A DNA stretch of 64,000 nucleotides from an uncultured Actinomycetes bacterium (GTDB lineage Bacteria; Actinomycetota; Actinomycetes; Mycobacteriales; Nakamurellaceae), in the NCBI GenBank assembly GCA_937926105.1, contig CALANS010000049.1, positions 39,438-103,437 on the forward strand, read 5' to 3'. Below, piece after piece: positions 1 through 8,954 of the stretch (position 1 is its first letter; each line of letters begins with the position of its first letter). The notes under the pieces are model-generated. The model was not told the origin of the DNA. It worked only from the letters and a program-made list of their open reading frames with translations, and did no database searches. The translations under genes were made by a program, and so were the position numbers.

Positions 1-307
1 TGGCCGCATCCAGGGTCGATGCTCCCCGGTCGTCGTGGTGTCGGTCGGCCAGGTCGGCACCGGCACAGAATGCCCTGCCTGTCCCGGTGAGCAGGATGGC
101 CCGCACGCTCGCCGTGGACCCCGCCTCGTCGACGAGTTCGGCCGCGTGCGTGAGAGTCGCGGCAGTGACGGCGTTCAGAGTGGCGGGCCTGTCGAAGGCG
201 ATCCGCAGCACTCCCTGGTCGAATCGCACCTGGAGCCGGGCGTCCCTGCCGTTCTCGACGCCGCTTCTTATCGCCGGAGTGCCCGCACTCTCGTTCGAGC
301 TAGACAA
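1..307 (-). CDS. Enoyl-CoA hydratase/isomerase (crotonase) family, N-terminal part
   Basis: Only the first ~102 codons lie in the window; the gene continues left of base 1. The reverse-strand reading contains FDRPATLNAVTAATL and then GTGRAFCAGADL. These are the two hallmark crotonase motifs, the second forming part of the oxyanion hole and CoA pocket. Family members hydrate or isomerise acyl-CoA thioesters. The proposed TTG start overlaps the end of the upstream 2-hydroxyacid dehydrogenase by 8 bases, so the two are probably translationally coupled. The start is uncertain because no clear ribosome binding site is visible. It sits last in a minus-strand run with acyl-CoA dehydrogenase and SDR genes, consistent with a beta-oxidation-like step. 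Confidence 0.8.
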   Translation of the reverse strand, partial: MSSSNESAGTPAIRSGVENGRDARLQVRFDQGVLRIAFDRPATLNAVTAATLTHAAELVDEAGSTASVRAILLTGTGRAFCAGADLADRHHDDRGASTLDAA

Positions 308-1259
308 CTCTGTTGCGAATCTCGTGGCCGGCGAGAAGTCGCCGGACGTTGTCGGCTGCGAGCGCCACACACCTGGACAGGGTGGGGCCGGACAGCCAGG
401 CGACATGCGGGGTGACCACGAGATTCGGCGCGCGCAGCAGCGGGTCCGCACCGGAAATCGGTTCGGGTTCGACGACATCGAGCCCCGCCCCGGCTAGCTG
501 ACCGCTGCCCAACGCGTCGGCCAGCGCGACCTGGTCGATGACGCCGCCGCGGGAGGTGTTGATGAGAATGGCGCCACGCCTCATCGTGGCCATAGCCCGT
601 GCATCGATCAGGTGGCGGGTATCGCGGTCGAGCGGAACGTGGACGGACACGATATCGCTGGTGCGCAGCAGAGTCTCGAGATCGCACCAGTTCGGATCGT
701 CCCGGCGGGTCCTGGATGTGTGAATCACCCGCGCACCCAGGCCCAGTAGCACGGGTGTCAGCCTGCCTGCGATGTCACCAGATCCAATCAGACCCACGGT
801 GCTTCCGGCGACCTCCGGGACGCGACCCGCCAGAGACGGATCAAGCGGCCAACCCTCTCCCCGCAGCGTCCGGGCGTGCAGCGGAACGATCTGGCGGACC
901 ACGGCCAACAGCAGTGCGAGAGTCATCTCGACAACCGCCGGTGCGTTCAGCCCGGGCATGTTGGAAACCAGCACGCCTCGGCGCTCGGCGGCGCCAACGT
1001 CGATCGTGTCCACCCCAGTGCCAAGCTTCTGGATTAGCCGCAGCCGGCTTGCCTGCTCGATGTGCTGGGCACTGATCGGCTGCAGCACGTGCCACCAGAC
1101 GTCAATCCGCGGCAGCGCGCGTTGCAGCCCGGCGTCATCCTCAGCAGCGCACCAGATCACGTCCATGCCGCGCAGCAGCGGGTCGAGGCGAGCACGCAGC
1201 CCCTCATCGTCGGCGAAATGGAACAGTACCGTCGGCGCCGACGTCGTTCGGCCCGTCAC
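300..1259 (-). CDS. D-isomer-specific 2-hydroxyacid dehydrogenase
   Basis: A 319-residue NAD(P)-dependent oxidoreductase that interconverts a 2-hydroxy acid and a 2-oxo acid. The nucleotide-binding loop reads GLIGSGDIAG. The family catalytic residues are visible: Arg in NTSRGGVID, Glu in VVEPEP and His in VVTPHVAW. Length is normal for the family. The start codon is GTG, 18 bases after the acyl-CoA dehydrogenase stop, so it belongs to the same minus-strand operon. The substrate cannot be read from the sequence; family members act on glycerate, glyoxylate, phosphoglycerate and others. Confidence 0.88.
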   Translation of the reverse strand: MTGRTTSAPTVLFHFADDEGLRARLDPLLRGMDVIWCAAEDDAGLQRALPRIDVWWHVLQPISAQHIEQASRLRLIQKLGTGVDTIDVGAAERRGVLVSNMPGLNAPAVVEMTLALLLAVVRQIVPLHARTLRGEGWPLDPSLAGRVPEVAGSTVGLIGSGDIAGRLTPVLLGLGARVIHTSRTRRDDPNWCDLETLLRTSDIVSVHVPLDRDTRHLIDARAMATMRRGAILINTSRGGVIDQVALADALGSGQLAGAGLDVVEPEPISGADPLLRAPNLVVTPHVAWLSGPTLSRCVALAADNVRRLLAGHEIRNRVV

Positions 1260-1277
1260 GTCGCGGCGCGTGGCGCG

Positions 1278-2501
1278 TTATCGCTGGCCATGCGCCCGCT
1301 CCGAGCCCACTCTGCCCGTCGGCAGATCACGGAAGGGCAGCGTCTTGTCCACGCGCGGTTCGCTCGGCAGACCTAGCAAGCGCTCGCCGATGATGTTGTG
1401 CTGAATCTCGTCGGTGCCGCCGGCGATCGACGAGCCCCGGGTGCCCAGTACATCGGTCAGCAGGTTCGCAGTGCCCGCATCCGCCGGGTCACGACACACC
1501 AACTCCGCGATGGCAACCGACGAGGCGACGCTCACCGAGAGATCCTTATGCATCGACTCCGCCACCTTGGCGAGCGACCCATGCGCGGCGCTCCCCAGGC
1601 CGGCATCCGCGTTGCGCTTCTGCATACGGACCAGGCTGCCGAGCGCGACCTCGCTTGCGTAGAGCGCAGCGAGTTCGCGCAGGTCTGATTGCGTGACACG
1701 GCCGGTTTTCGCCCGCAGCTCATAGAGCCACTGCGCGGTCAGGGTCGGCGGGCGGTTCCAGTCCCAGGAGGAAACGGACGATCGCTCCACGCTCAGCGTG
1801 CGCAGCGCGGCGAGCCAGCCGTCTCCGATGCCGCCGAGGACGGCCGAGTCCTCGATGAACACGTCATCGAAGAATACTTCGTTGAAGCGGGACCTGCCGG
1901 TGATCTGTTTGATCGGCCGCACCGTGACTCCGGGTGTGTTCATCTTCAGGATGAACATCGTGATGCCCCGATGCTTGGGTACGTCGGGATCAGTTCGGGC
2001 CAGTAGGATTCCGTAGTCGCTATGGTGGGCTCCGGAACTCCACACCTTCTGCCCGTTAATGACCCACCCGCCCTCGGCCGGGACAGCTCGGGTACGCAAC
2101 GCGGCAACGTCGGACCCGGCGGCCGGCTCGGAGAATAGCTGGCACCAGATCTCGGAACCATCCAGCAGCCGACCCGCGTAGCGGCGCTTCTGCTCCTCGG
2201 TGCCCTCGGAGATCAGGATCGGTCCACACATGCCCAGCCCGATGGCAAAGTATTCGAACGGCAGGTCGTACTCCTGCACCAGTTCATCGATCGGCCGCGC
2301 CTCACTCTGCCCCAGGCCCCCACCGCCATATTCTCGCGGGTAGGTCAGGCCCACCAGGCCAGCGCGATACAGCCTCTCCTGCCACTCCTTCGCTTCGGCC
2401 AGCGAGAACACCCGGCGTTGGTCAGCGGACCTGCGGCGAGCGTTCTTGTCCAGCCACGATCGCGCCACAACGACGTCAATAGAGCCCTGCTGATCGGTCA
2501 T
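1278..2501 (-). CDS. Acyl-CoA dehydrogenase family protein
   Basis: About 407 residues. Recognisable blocks are CQLFSEPAAGSDVAALRT (FAD/substrate contacts), WVINGQKVWSSGAHHSDYG, a middle beta domain with RSRFNEVFFDDVF, and the C-terminal GGTDEIQHNIIGERLLGLP typical of this flavoenzyme family. Family enzymes introduce an alpha-beta double bond into an acyl-CoA, passing electrons to ETF. The chosen ATG is the second of two adjacent ATGs, with GGAG just upstream; an in-frame ATG at 2537 is also possible. It lies between the SDR and the 2-hydroxyacid dehydrogenase in one operon. Confidence 0.88.
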   Translation of the reverse strand: MTDQQGSIDVVVARSWLDKNARRRSADQRRVFSLAEAKEWQERLYRAGLVGLTYPREYGGGGLGQSEARPIDELVQEYDLPFEYFAIGLGMCGPILISEGTEEQKRRYAGRLLDGSEIWCQLFSEPAAGSDVAALRTRAVPAEGGWVINGQKVWSSGAHHSDYGILLARTDPDVPKHRGITMFILKMNTPGVTVRPIKQITGRSRFNEVFFDDVFIEDSAVLGGIGDGWLAALRTLSVERSSVSSWDWNRPPTLTAQWLYELRAKTGRVTQSDLRELAALYASEVALGSLVRMQKRNADAGLGSAAHGSLAKVAESMHKDLSVSVASSVAIAELVCRDPADAGTANLLTDVLGTRGSSIAGGTDEIQHNIIGERLLGLPSEPRVDKTLPFRDLPTGRVGSERAHGQR

Positions 2502-2544
2502 CATTCTCCGAAGTGTCTGGTGAGCGGAAGGGGGCATCTGGGCG

Positions 2545-3450
2545 CTAGAAGGGAAACTCCAGCGGAGCCGCCGCAGGCCTGCGGAACGCGCTGTGCATCT
2601 TCGCTCCGACAGTCTCGGCGGTCCACCGCTCGTTCGACTCGATGACTCGGATCTGCTCGGGGATGTTGTAGAGCGCTACCCTGTTCCGACGCACGTCGAT
2701 AACCCTGCCGTTTAGCCAACCGGATTCCGCGCTGGCGAGGTACGAGACGACCGGCGCGACACGATCGGGTGAGAGCTCACGCTGCTCCTCTGGTGTGGAG
2801 ATGCGCTGGTCATCGGATAACGACATGGTCATGCGGGTATTCGCGCCCGGTGAGATGGCGTTGCTGGTCACCCCGTACTTGGCCAACGCATTGGCGCAGG
2901 AATAGGTCAGGCCCACGATGCCCATCTTCGCGGCAGCATAGTTCGGCTGTCCGGGGCTACCGTGCAAGCCGGAAATGGAGGTGAAGTTGATGACGCGCCG
3001 CGCAGCGCCATCCTCCCGATGCTCCCGCCAGTGGCGCGAGGCGTGCTTGATGACGTTAAAGTGCCCCTTGAGGTGCACGCGGATGACGGCGTCCCAGTCG
3101 GCCTCGCTCAGGTTGAAGATCATCCGATCCCGCAAGATGCCGGCGACGTTGACAACCACATCCAGACGCCCCCACTCGGCGACGGCGAGACCGATCATCT
3201 CGCCCACCTCGTCGTGGTTCCCGACGTCCACGGCACAACTGTGCGCGTCCCCACCGGCGGCTCGGATGCGGCTGGCGGTCGCCTCGGCGAGACTAGCGTC
3301 CGCGCCGTCTCCGGTCCCAGTGGTGCCCAAATCATTGACCAGGACTCGCGCACCGAGCCGGCCCAGATCCTCCGCCACGGCCGCGCCGATGCCCTGCCCT
3401 GCTCCGGTCACCAGCGCAACTCGCCCATCCAACAGCGCCACCGCAGTCAT
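2545..3450 (-). CDS. Short-chain dehydrogenase/reductase (SDR)
   Basis: 301 residues. Visible SDR signatures: TGAGQGIG (cofactor loop), NVAG, a Ser in ISGLHGS and the YAAAK catalytic Tyr-Lys pair. The C-terminal ~70 residues extend beyond the Rossmann core and resemble actinobacterial SDRs related to the dehydrogenase domain of multifunctional beta-oxidation enzymes, suggesting a 3-hydroxyacyl-type substrate (inference). The ATG overlaps the stop of the upstream enolase-like gene by 4 bases (ATGA), which fixes the start despite an open frame further upstream. Confidence 0.88.
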   Translation of the reverse strand: MTAVALLDGRVALVTGAGQGIGAAVAEDLGRLGARVLVNDLGTTGTGDGADASLAEATASRIRAAGGDAHSCAVDVGNHDEVGEMIGLAVAEWGRLDVVVNVAGILRDRMIFNLSEADWDAVIRVHLKGHFNVIKHASRHWREHREDGAARRVINFTSISGLHGSPGQPNYAAAKMGIVGLTYSCANALAKYGVTSNAISPGANTRMTMSLSDDQRISTPEEQRELSPDRVAPVVSYLASAESGWLNGRVIDVRRNRVALYNIPEQIRVIESNERWTAETVGAKMHSAFRRPAAAPLEFPF

Positions 3451-4715
3451 CCTTCTTCCGATTCGGCGCCCGGCCGGCTGACCGACCGGGCCTGGCCTGG
3501 CTCCGCTTGGCCCGCGCCGGGTGGCGGAGCCCAACGACAGAACGGCAGCTGCGGGTGGAGCGCCTCGATTTCCAGCAGCCGGTTGTACTTGGCCAGCCGC
3601 TCGGATCGGTGCACCGATCCGATCTTGATCTGGCCGGCGCCCCAGCCCACCGCAAGGTCAGCGATCAGGTCATCCTCCGTGTCGCCGGACCGTGCCGACA
3701 CGATCTGCGCGAATCCACATGACCGCGCTGCCTCGACCGCAGCGTAGGCTCTCGCGAGCGTGCCGGCCTGGTTCGGCTTGATCAGCACGGCATTCGCAGC
3801 GGCCAGGCGCGCACCGCGCGCCACCCGTTCCGCGGTCGTGGCGAACAGGTCGTCGCCGACGAGCTGAACGGATTCGAGCCGACGCTTGAGCACCGTCCAC
3901 GCCGCCCAGTCATCGTCACCCGCGGGGTCCTCGACCGAGACAATCGGATAGGTCGTTACCCATTCCTGCAATACCTGCCCAAATGCCTCGACGTCGTCGA
4001 GTTGAGTGGCGGCCACGTCAATCGCGATACCGGCGGCCACGCCGGACATGTCGATCGCCTCAGCCAGCATCGCCAGCGGTTCAGTCTCGTCGGTGCCCGG
4101 AATGGCCAGCCCGCCCTCATCCGCGACGAGTTTCGACTGCAGGGTGCCGTACCGCTGCGCGACCAACCGCGCCGCCTCCCTACGGATGCGCCATACCGAT
4201 TCCACCGCCTCGGCCATGGACGTCGCCGCGAGCGGGATCGCCAGGAAGTCCTGTACCCGAAGGCCGCCCTCGGCATGTCGCCCACCGGAGAAGATGTTCA
4301 CCATCGGAGTGGGCAGTGTCGGTGCGCTGCCGGTTGATTCGGCGAGATACTGCCAGACAGGCAGACGGTGGGCCGCGGCCAGCGCCTTCACGGTTGCCTG
4401 GGACAGTGCCAGGGACACGTTCGACGGGGCGTCCGGTACCTCGTCCAGTGCTGCCTCGATCGCGGTTGCCTGCATGCCGACCAGCCGCACGGCCCAATCC
4501 TGGGTGATCAGCCGCACCGCTCGCTGGACCCCGAGGCCTCCGTAGCGTTCACCGCCGTCCCGGATGTCGGCGCGCTCGAAGTTCCCCGTGGAAGCTCCGG
4601 TTGGAACGAACGATCTGCCTACCGCTCCATCGGAAAGCTCGACCCGACATCCCACCGTGGGGTGCCCCCTGGAATCGAGCGCCTCCCAGGCATCAACGTG
4701 CCCGATACAGATCAT
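3447..4715 (-). CDS. Enolase-like protein with altered active site
   Basis: 422 residues aligning along the whole length of enolase: ALDSRGHPTV, PTGASTG, MVNIFSGGRHAEGG, ADEGG, SVEDPAGDDDW, QLVGDDLF, LIKPNQAGTL, RSGDTEDD and GQIKIGS. Metal ligands (D233, E262, D288/289), the catalytic Lys (K313) and K364 are kept. The usual SHRSGETED His, which contacts substrate phosphate in enolase, is Ala341, and the QEF Glu is Asp156. It is therefore probably not the housekeeping phosphopyruvate hydratase but a paralogue acting on a related substrate in this catabolic operon (inference). ATG 4715 is preferred over GTG 4721 because AGGGG lies 5 bases upstream. The C-terminal ~30 residues are a Pro/Gly-rich tail. 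Confidence 0.82.
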   Translation of the reverse strand: MICIGHVDAWEALDSRGHPTVGCRVELSDGAVGRSFVPTGASTGNFERADIRDGGERYGGLGVQRAVRLITQDWAVRLVGMQATAIEAALDEVPDAPSNVSLALSQATVKALAAAHRLPVWQYLAESTGSAPTLPTPMVNIFSGGRHAEGGLRVQDFLAIPLAATSMAEAVESVWRIRREAARLVAQRYGTLQSKLVADEGGLAIPGTDETEPLAMLAEAIDMSGVAAGIAIDVAATQLDDVEAFGQVLQEWVTTYPIVSVEDPAGDDDWAAWTVLKRRLESVQLVGDDLFATTAERVARGARLAAANAVLIKPNQAGTLARAYAAVEAARSCGFAQIVSARSGDTEDDLIADLAVGWGAGQIKIGSVHRSERLAKYNRLLEIEALHPQLPFCRWAPPPGAGQAEPGQARSVSRPGAESEEG

Positions 4716-5177
4716 CGTCACCCCTGAGCCCTCACACGCTCCGTCGCTGGCCTACATATTCTCATCACATAGGATCCAGTTCGATGTCTCAGTTCAACAT
4801 CATTGCGCGCAAACCGGCAATTTCGGTCGCCGTCGTCAGCCAGTCGCACATTATTGGATCCAACCATGGGTCCACACTTCTGTCAACGGCGGCGGGCCGG
4901 CGGTCTCAGCTCAAGGCAGTGCTGGAGTTGCTGCACGGTTCGGCGATCTCAGGGGGCTACGCGTCCCGGACGGCAGCGTCTGACGGCCGCGGCCACATCG
5001 ACGGCACACCGCATCGACGCCAAGATCGTCCAGGCAGCCGACACGACGTGCACATTTGGCTGGGTCGTCGTCATGGAATGCTGCGCTGGCCGTTGCCGGA
5101 GTTCGTGCCGCCATCGCCCCCCGTCGTCGGGGATCGGCCCGCTGAAGCGGCTGGTTATCGGTCACCGACGAATGTCG
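4716..5177. other. Intergenic region upstream of the enolase-like operon
   Basis: About 460 bases with no gene I can support. It holds a GGATCC site at 4772-4777 and a perfect 10-base palindrome TTGGATCCAA at 4854-4863, about 140 bases upstream of the enolase-like start. Similar palindromes occur in the 37-kb GntR-associated promoter region. Presumably it carries the promoter of the downstream catabolic genes. Short open frames here have no recognisable family. Confidence 0.5.
4854..4863. promoter_or_regulatory. TTGGATCCAA palindrome, candidate GntR-type operator
   Basis: Perfect 10-base inverted repeat, TTGG-AT-CCAA, in the promoter region of the enolase-like operon. Two related sites lie upstream of the E1/E2 genes near 37085-37204. 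FadR/FCD-type GntR regulators bind short palindromes of this kind; the assignment is inference. Confidence 0.35.
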
Positions 5178-6413
5178 TCACATCGGCACGCGCACCACGG
5201 CTCCCGCGCTGACGACGTAGCCGGGATGCGTCAGCACACTGATGTCGTCACGTGGATCGTCACTGTACAGCGCCAGGTCCGCGCGAAGGCCCGGCGTGAT
5301 CAAGCCCGCAGGCTGTCGGCAGATATGCGCCCCGTTGATGGTTGCTGCGATGAGCGCGCCTTGCGGATCCATGCCGAGCTCGACCAGCCGCACCAGTTCT
5401 TCGGTGTAGTCGCCGGTACTGTCGGTGCCTACGGCGATGCGCACGCCGGCCTCCATGGCACGACGGACGGTCTGCCGATGGGGTTCCACGACGCCGACCG
5501 TCAGCACCTCGGACCGTCCCGGAGTGCCGGCGGCGGCGTTGTACTCCGGTGAGGCGATGCGCTCCATATTGGTCAGCGTGGGAACGTAGCCGACCCCATT
5601 GCGGGCCATCAGTTCCAGCGTCTCGTCGCTGATCTGCACACCGTGCTCGACGCTGTCGATCCCGAGCCGAACAACCCGCTCCACGGCTTCCGCACCAAAC
5701 ACGTGGGAGCAGGTCGGAAGACCGACGCGATGCGCCTCATCAATCACCGCGGCCAGTTCCTCGTCCGTGAATTGCTCGACGGTGAAGTCCTCCGCAGGGT
5801 AGTGGGACAGTCCACCGGAGCCCATGATCTTGATGACCTGGGCACCCGCCCGGGCCTGCTCACGCACGGCTCGACGACAGTCCCAGGGTCCGTCCGCCTG
5901 GCGTCCGAAGGTCCAGACATGGCCCCCAGTCATGACGACGGGGCGGCCCGCAGCAACGATGGTGGGGCCCGCAACCGTGCCGTGTCCCAGCAGCCCCGCC
6001 AGGACGGTGTTCAACCCTCCCGCCGCGCCCAGGTCCCTGATTGTCGTGATTCCTTGCCCCAGTTGGCCCTGCGCGGTGGCCAACATGGTGAACATGGTCT
6101 CGTGTTCGGTGCGACTGTCCAGCCAACGCCGCATACCCGCGAGCCCCAGCCCCGGCAGCGGCTCTCGCAGCTCGTGGGAGTACAGGTGGTCGTGCGCGTT
6201 GACCAGGCCGGGGACCGCGAACCTGCCGTCCGCATCGATCACCAGGTCTACCTTCTCGCCGGACACCGCAGCCGCAGGCCCGATCTCGCGAATCGTGCTA
6301 CCAGAAACCCTGATCCGACTGAGACCGTCAGCAGAGTGCGGGTGATGCGGATCGACGATTCGAGCACCCGTGATCACCAGGTCTTGCGGGCGATGGGCGA
6401 GTACAGCAGGCAT
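5178..6413 (-). CDS. Metal-dependent amidohydrolase
   Basis: About 411 residues of the amidohydrolase superfamily (imidazolonepropionase/prolidase-like branch). Metal-binding pattern: VNAHDHLYSH (HxH), VIKIMGSGG with the candidate carboxylated Lys, CSHVFG, SVEHGV and the late Asp in VGTDSTG. Family enzymes hydrolyse C-N bonds of cyclic or acyclic amides. The ATG at 6413 is chosen because longer frames would run into the upstream permease gene. It is the last gene of the ABC transporter operon, so its substrate is probably the imported compound or its first metabolite. A second, distinct amidohydrolase lies at 15898-17139. Confidence 0.85.
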   Translation of the reverse strand: MPAVLAHRPQDLVITGARIVDPHHPHSADGLSRIRVSGSTIREIGPAAAVSGEKVDLVIDADGRFAVPGLVNAHDHLYSHELREPLPGLGLAGMRRWLDSRTEHETMFTMLATAQGQLGQGITTIRDLGAAGGLNTVLAGLLGHGTVAGPTIVAAGRPVVMTGGHVWTFGRQADGPWDCRRAVREQARAGAQVIKIMGSGGLSHYPAEDFTVEQFTDEELAAVIDEAHRVGLPTCSHVFGAEAVERVVRLGIDSVEHGVQISDETLELMARNGVGYVPTLTNMERIASPEYNAAAGTPGRSEVLTVGVVEPHRQTVRRAMEAGVRIAVGTDSTGDYTEELVRLVELGMDPQGALIAATINGAHICRQPAGLITPGLRADLALYSDDPRDDISVLTHPGYVVSAGAVVRVPM

Positions 6414-6457
6414 GGCATCAACCTGTTCTACGAGGACTCCGAGGAATGGGGGGCTGG

Positions 6458-7339
6458 TCAGGAAGTCGAGCGCTTCCAACGCAACAGCCAAGATTCGAGT
6501 GCAACGACCAGGCCGAGCATCACCAGCGACAACGCCACCATGAGAGCAATGGCCGCGAAGACGCCCTGGACGTAGAACTGGTTAGATGAGCGGACCAACA
6601 GGTAGCCAAGACCCTGGTTAGAGGACACGATTTCTGCGGTGACGGCCGCCACCAGCGCGTACGGGACGGACACCCGCAGCCCGGTGAGCATCCAGGTCAT
6701 CGCGGACGGGATGCTCACCTTCGCAAGCAGGTGCCAGCGGCCCGCCCCCATCACCCGCAGGATGTTCATCAGGTCCTGCGACGCCTCGCGCACCCCACTG
6801 AACGTGTTGAAGAAGACGAGAAAGAACACCACCATGACGATGTACACAATCTTGGAGGACAGTCCGAGGCCGAACCACAACACGAATAGCGGCACGAGCG
6901 CGAGCCGAGGCACGCTATACGCCGCGGATACGAATGGCGACAGCACCTTGCCCAGGAACTGATTGGACCCCAACGCCAACCCCAGGAAGAGGCCAATCGC
7001 GGCACCGAGAACGAAGCCGATCACCGTTTCCTCTGACGTCACCAGAATGTGCCGATAGACGCTACCGTCGGCGAACCAGGTCCGCAGGGTGGTGAGGACG
7101 GCACTAGGTCGGCTCACGTAGAACGAGTCGATCAGGGCAAACCGATCCTTGCCAGGCGTGCCGGAAAACAACTGCCAGCATGCAACGAACAGCACTGCGA
7201 CACCTACCTGACACAGCAGGATGGTAATGCGGTGCCGGCGGTGTCGCTTCTTCCTGGTAACGGAAATCCGCTGTACCACCTGGTCCAAGGTGGCACCATG
7301 GCCGTTGTCAGCACGGTCCACGCTCATAGTCTCAGTCAT
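6458..7339 (-). CDS. ABC transporter permease, NitT/TauT (SsuC) type
   Basis: About 293 residues of inner-membrane permease. The first membrane segment (ITILLCQVGVAVLFVACWQL) follows a basic N-terminus. The cytoplasmic EAA-like loop reads GAGRWHLLAKVSIPSA, followed by further hydrophobic helices. ATG 7339 is preferred to the frame start at 7387 because GAGG stands about 8 bases upstream and because the ATPase gene ends at 7354. It pairs with the adjacent ATPase and the lipoprotein at 8955-10055. Members of this type import taurine, sulfonates, nitrate, pyrimidine precursors and aromatic acids. Confidence 0.88.
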   Translation of the reverse strand: MTETMSVDRADNGHGATLDQVVQRISVTRKKRHRRHRITILLCQVGVAVLFVACWQLFSGTPGKDRFALIDSFYVSRPSAVLTTLRTWFADGSVYRHILVTSEETVIGFVLGAAIGLFLGLALGSNQFLGKVLSPFVSAAYSVPRLALVPLFVLWFGLGLSSKIVYIVMVVFFLVFFNTFSGVREASQDLMNILRVMGAGRWHLLAKVSIPSAMTWMLTGLRVSVPYALVAAVTAEIVSSNQGLGYLLVRSSNQFYVQGVFAAIALMVALSLVMLGLVVALESWLLRWKRSTS

Positions 7340-7353
7340 CGGGATCGCCTCGT

Positions 7354-8178
7354 TCAGCCGGATAGGTCGTGCCACAGCGCGGTCCACAGCTCGGAGTAGC
7401 GCGGGTCCTGCCTGAGGTCGCGGATGTTGCGTGGGTGGGGGAAGGGCACCGAGTAGACGGCCCTGACATGGCTGGCCGGCCCGGGCGCAAAGACCACGAT
7501 GCGATCGGCAATGGTGATCGCTTCATCGAGATCGTGGGTGACGAACACGATCGTCACCGCTGTGCGCTCCTTGATTCTGAGCATCTCGCCCTGCAGACTG
7601 ACCCGCCGCTGCGCATCCAGCGCCGCAAACGGCTCATCCATCAGCAGAGTCTCGGGCTCCAGCACCAGGGTTCGCGCCAGTGATGCGCGTGACCGCATCC
7701 CGCCAGATAGCTGACCCGGATACCGACGAGCCGCATCGGTCAGGCCGACCAGGTCCAGCGTCTGCATCGCCCTGCTGCGCCGTTGCCGCTTTGGCACACC
7801 GGCAATCTCCAGTCCGATCTCGACATTCCGGATGACGGTCCGCCATGGCAACAGATTGTCCTGTTGGGTGATGTAGCCGACTCGGTCGTTGACCGACTCC
7901 AGTACATGTCCGTCATAGCGCACCGTGCCATAGGACGGGGTCAGTAGGCCAGCGGCGACATTCAGGAACGTTGATTTGCCACACCCGCTGGGGCCGATCA
8001 AACACACCGTCTCGCCACGGTTGACGGCGAGATCGACCCCTCGGATTGCTAGGTTGGTGCTGCCCGACTCAGAGGGGAAGGCCACCGCGAGGTCTTCGGC
8101 GACAATGATCGGCGCGCCTTGCGGAGCACCCGAAGCCGGGTCCACGGCGACCGCGGGCCCACCGGGCGCGGCCGTCAT
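7354..8178 (-). CDS. ABC transporter ATP-binding protein, NitT/TauT (SsuB) type
   Basis: 274 residues with a complete ATPase core: Walker A GPSGCGKST, Q-loop YITQQDN, signature LSGGMRSRASLARTL, Walker B LLMDEPFAALD and switch FVTHDLDEA. It energises the neighbouring permease. The start overlaps the GntR gene stop by 4 bases (ATGA), so regulator and transporter are translated from one message. Confidence 0.92.
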   Translation of the reverse strand: MTAAPGGPAVAVDPASGAPQGAPIIVAEDLAVAFPSESGSTNLAIRGVDLAVNRGETVCLIGPSGCGKSTFLNVAAGLLTPSYGTVRYDGHVLESVNDRVGYITQQDNLLPWRTVIRNVEIGLEIAGVPKRQRRSRAMQTLDLVGLTDAARRYPGQLSGGMRSRASLARTLVLEPETLLMDEPFAALDAQRRVSLQGEMLRIKERTAVTIVFVTHDLDEAITIADRIVVFAPGPASHVRAVYSVPFPHPRNIRDLRQDPRYSELWTALWHDLSG

Positions 8179-8882
8179 GACAGTCCAGTGGCGGGCACCG
8201 GAGCCGCACTCGCGGAAGCCGCGCGGATCGTTCCCAGGATCGAACTGGTGGCGACCTCGGCCGAGGCGGCGATCGCCTCCCTGGTCAGCGCCTCCGCTGC
8301 CGCCGCGTCACCGTCCTCGACGGACTGCAGCAGCTTGGCGTCCAAATCACCAAAATGCATTTGCCTGCCCAACTGCGGCATCGAATTCAAGAATCTGTCC
8401 ATCGATTCGTGCAGCGTGCGGATCAGAACCCACAACTGGCGCATCCCCGAGGCCTTTGCCAGGAACACGTGGAATTGCGAGTGCGCTCGAATTTGGTCCA
8501 CGGCCAGGTCCCTCTTACCATCGCCGTGCACGGAGTTCCACAGCCGGCGGAGTTCAACGAGATCATCCGGCTTGCGGTTGGTCGCGGCCAGGGAGGCAGC
8601 GAACGGCTCCAACAGCCCACGCAGGGTATAGACGGCCTGCAACTCCTGTACGTTGACCGGCGCGATATGGATGCCTCGCCGCGGCAGCACCGTCACCAGC
8701 CCCTCCGATTGCAGCAACGTCAGCGAGAACCGCACCGGCGTCTTGCTCACGCCGTATCGGCCGGCCAGTTCCGCCTCGGTGTGGAAGCTGCCGGGCGGCA
8801 GCGAACAGGAGATGATGTCTTCCTTCATTCGTCGGTACGCGTCCGACGCGAGCGATTCCGCAGTCATCTGTGCAACTTTCAC
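8175..8882 (-). CDS. GntR family regulator, FadR/FCD type
   Basis: 235 residues. An N-terminal winged helix (AYRRMKEDIISCSLPPGSF, then ELAGRYGVSKTPVRFSLTLL) is followed by an all-helical FCD ligand domain. The start is GTG 8882, or possibly ATG 8867. It lies between the binding-protein gene and the ATPase gene, so it probably responds to the transported compound. A candidate operator (TGAAATTTCA) overlaps the promoter of the operon at ~10099. The GntR half of the usual motif APVREAL is KTPVRFSL here, a mild variant. Confidence 0.88.
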   Translation of the reverse strand: MKVAQMTAESLASDAYRRMKEDIISCSLPPGSFHTEAELAGRYGVSKTPVRFSLTLLQSEGLVTVLPRRGIHIAPVNVQELQAVYTLRGLLEPFAASLAATNRKPDDLVELRRLWNSVHGDGKRDLAVDQIRAHSQFHVFLAKASGMRQLWVLIRTLHESMDRFLNSMPQLGRQMHFGDLDAKLLQSVEDGDAAAAEALTREAIAASAEVATSSILGTIRAASASAAPVPATGLS

Positions 8883-8954
8883 TGTATCGAGCTCGCCCTC
8901 CGAGATGAGTCTCGGCGACGACGGTGGACAAGACGCTACGACAGACCGGCCGCC

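Noticed and set aside
4911..5165. 84-codon minus-strand open frame in the region before the enolase-like operon
   Set aside because: No recognisable family, Arg/Ala-rich composition typical of non-coding high-GC DNA, no convincing ribosome binding site.
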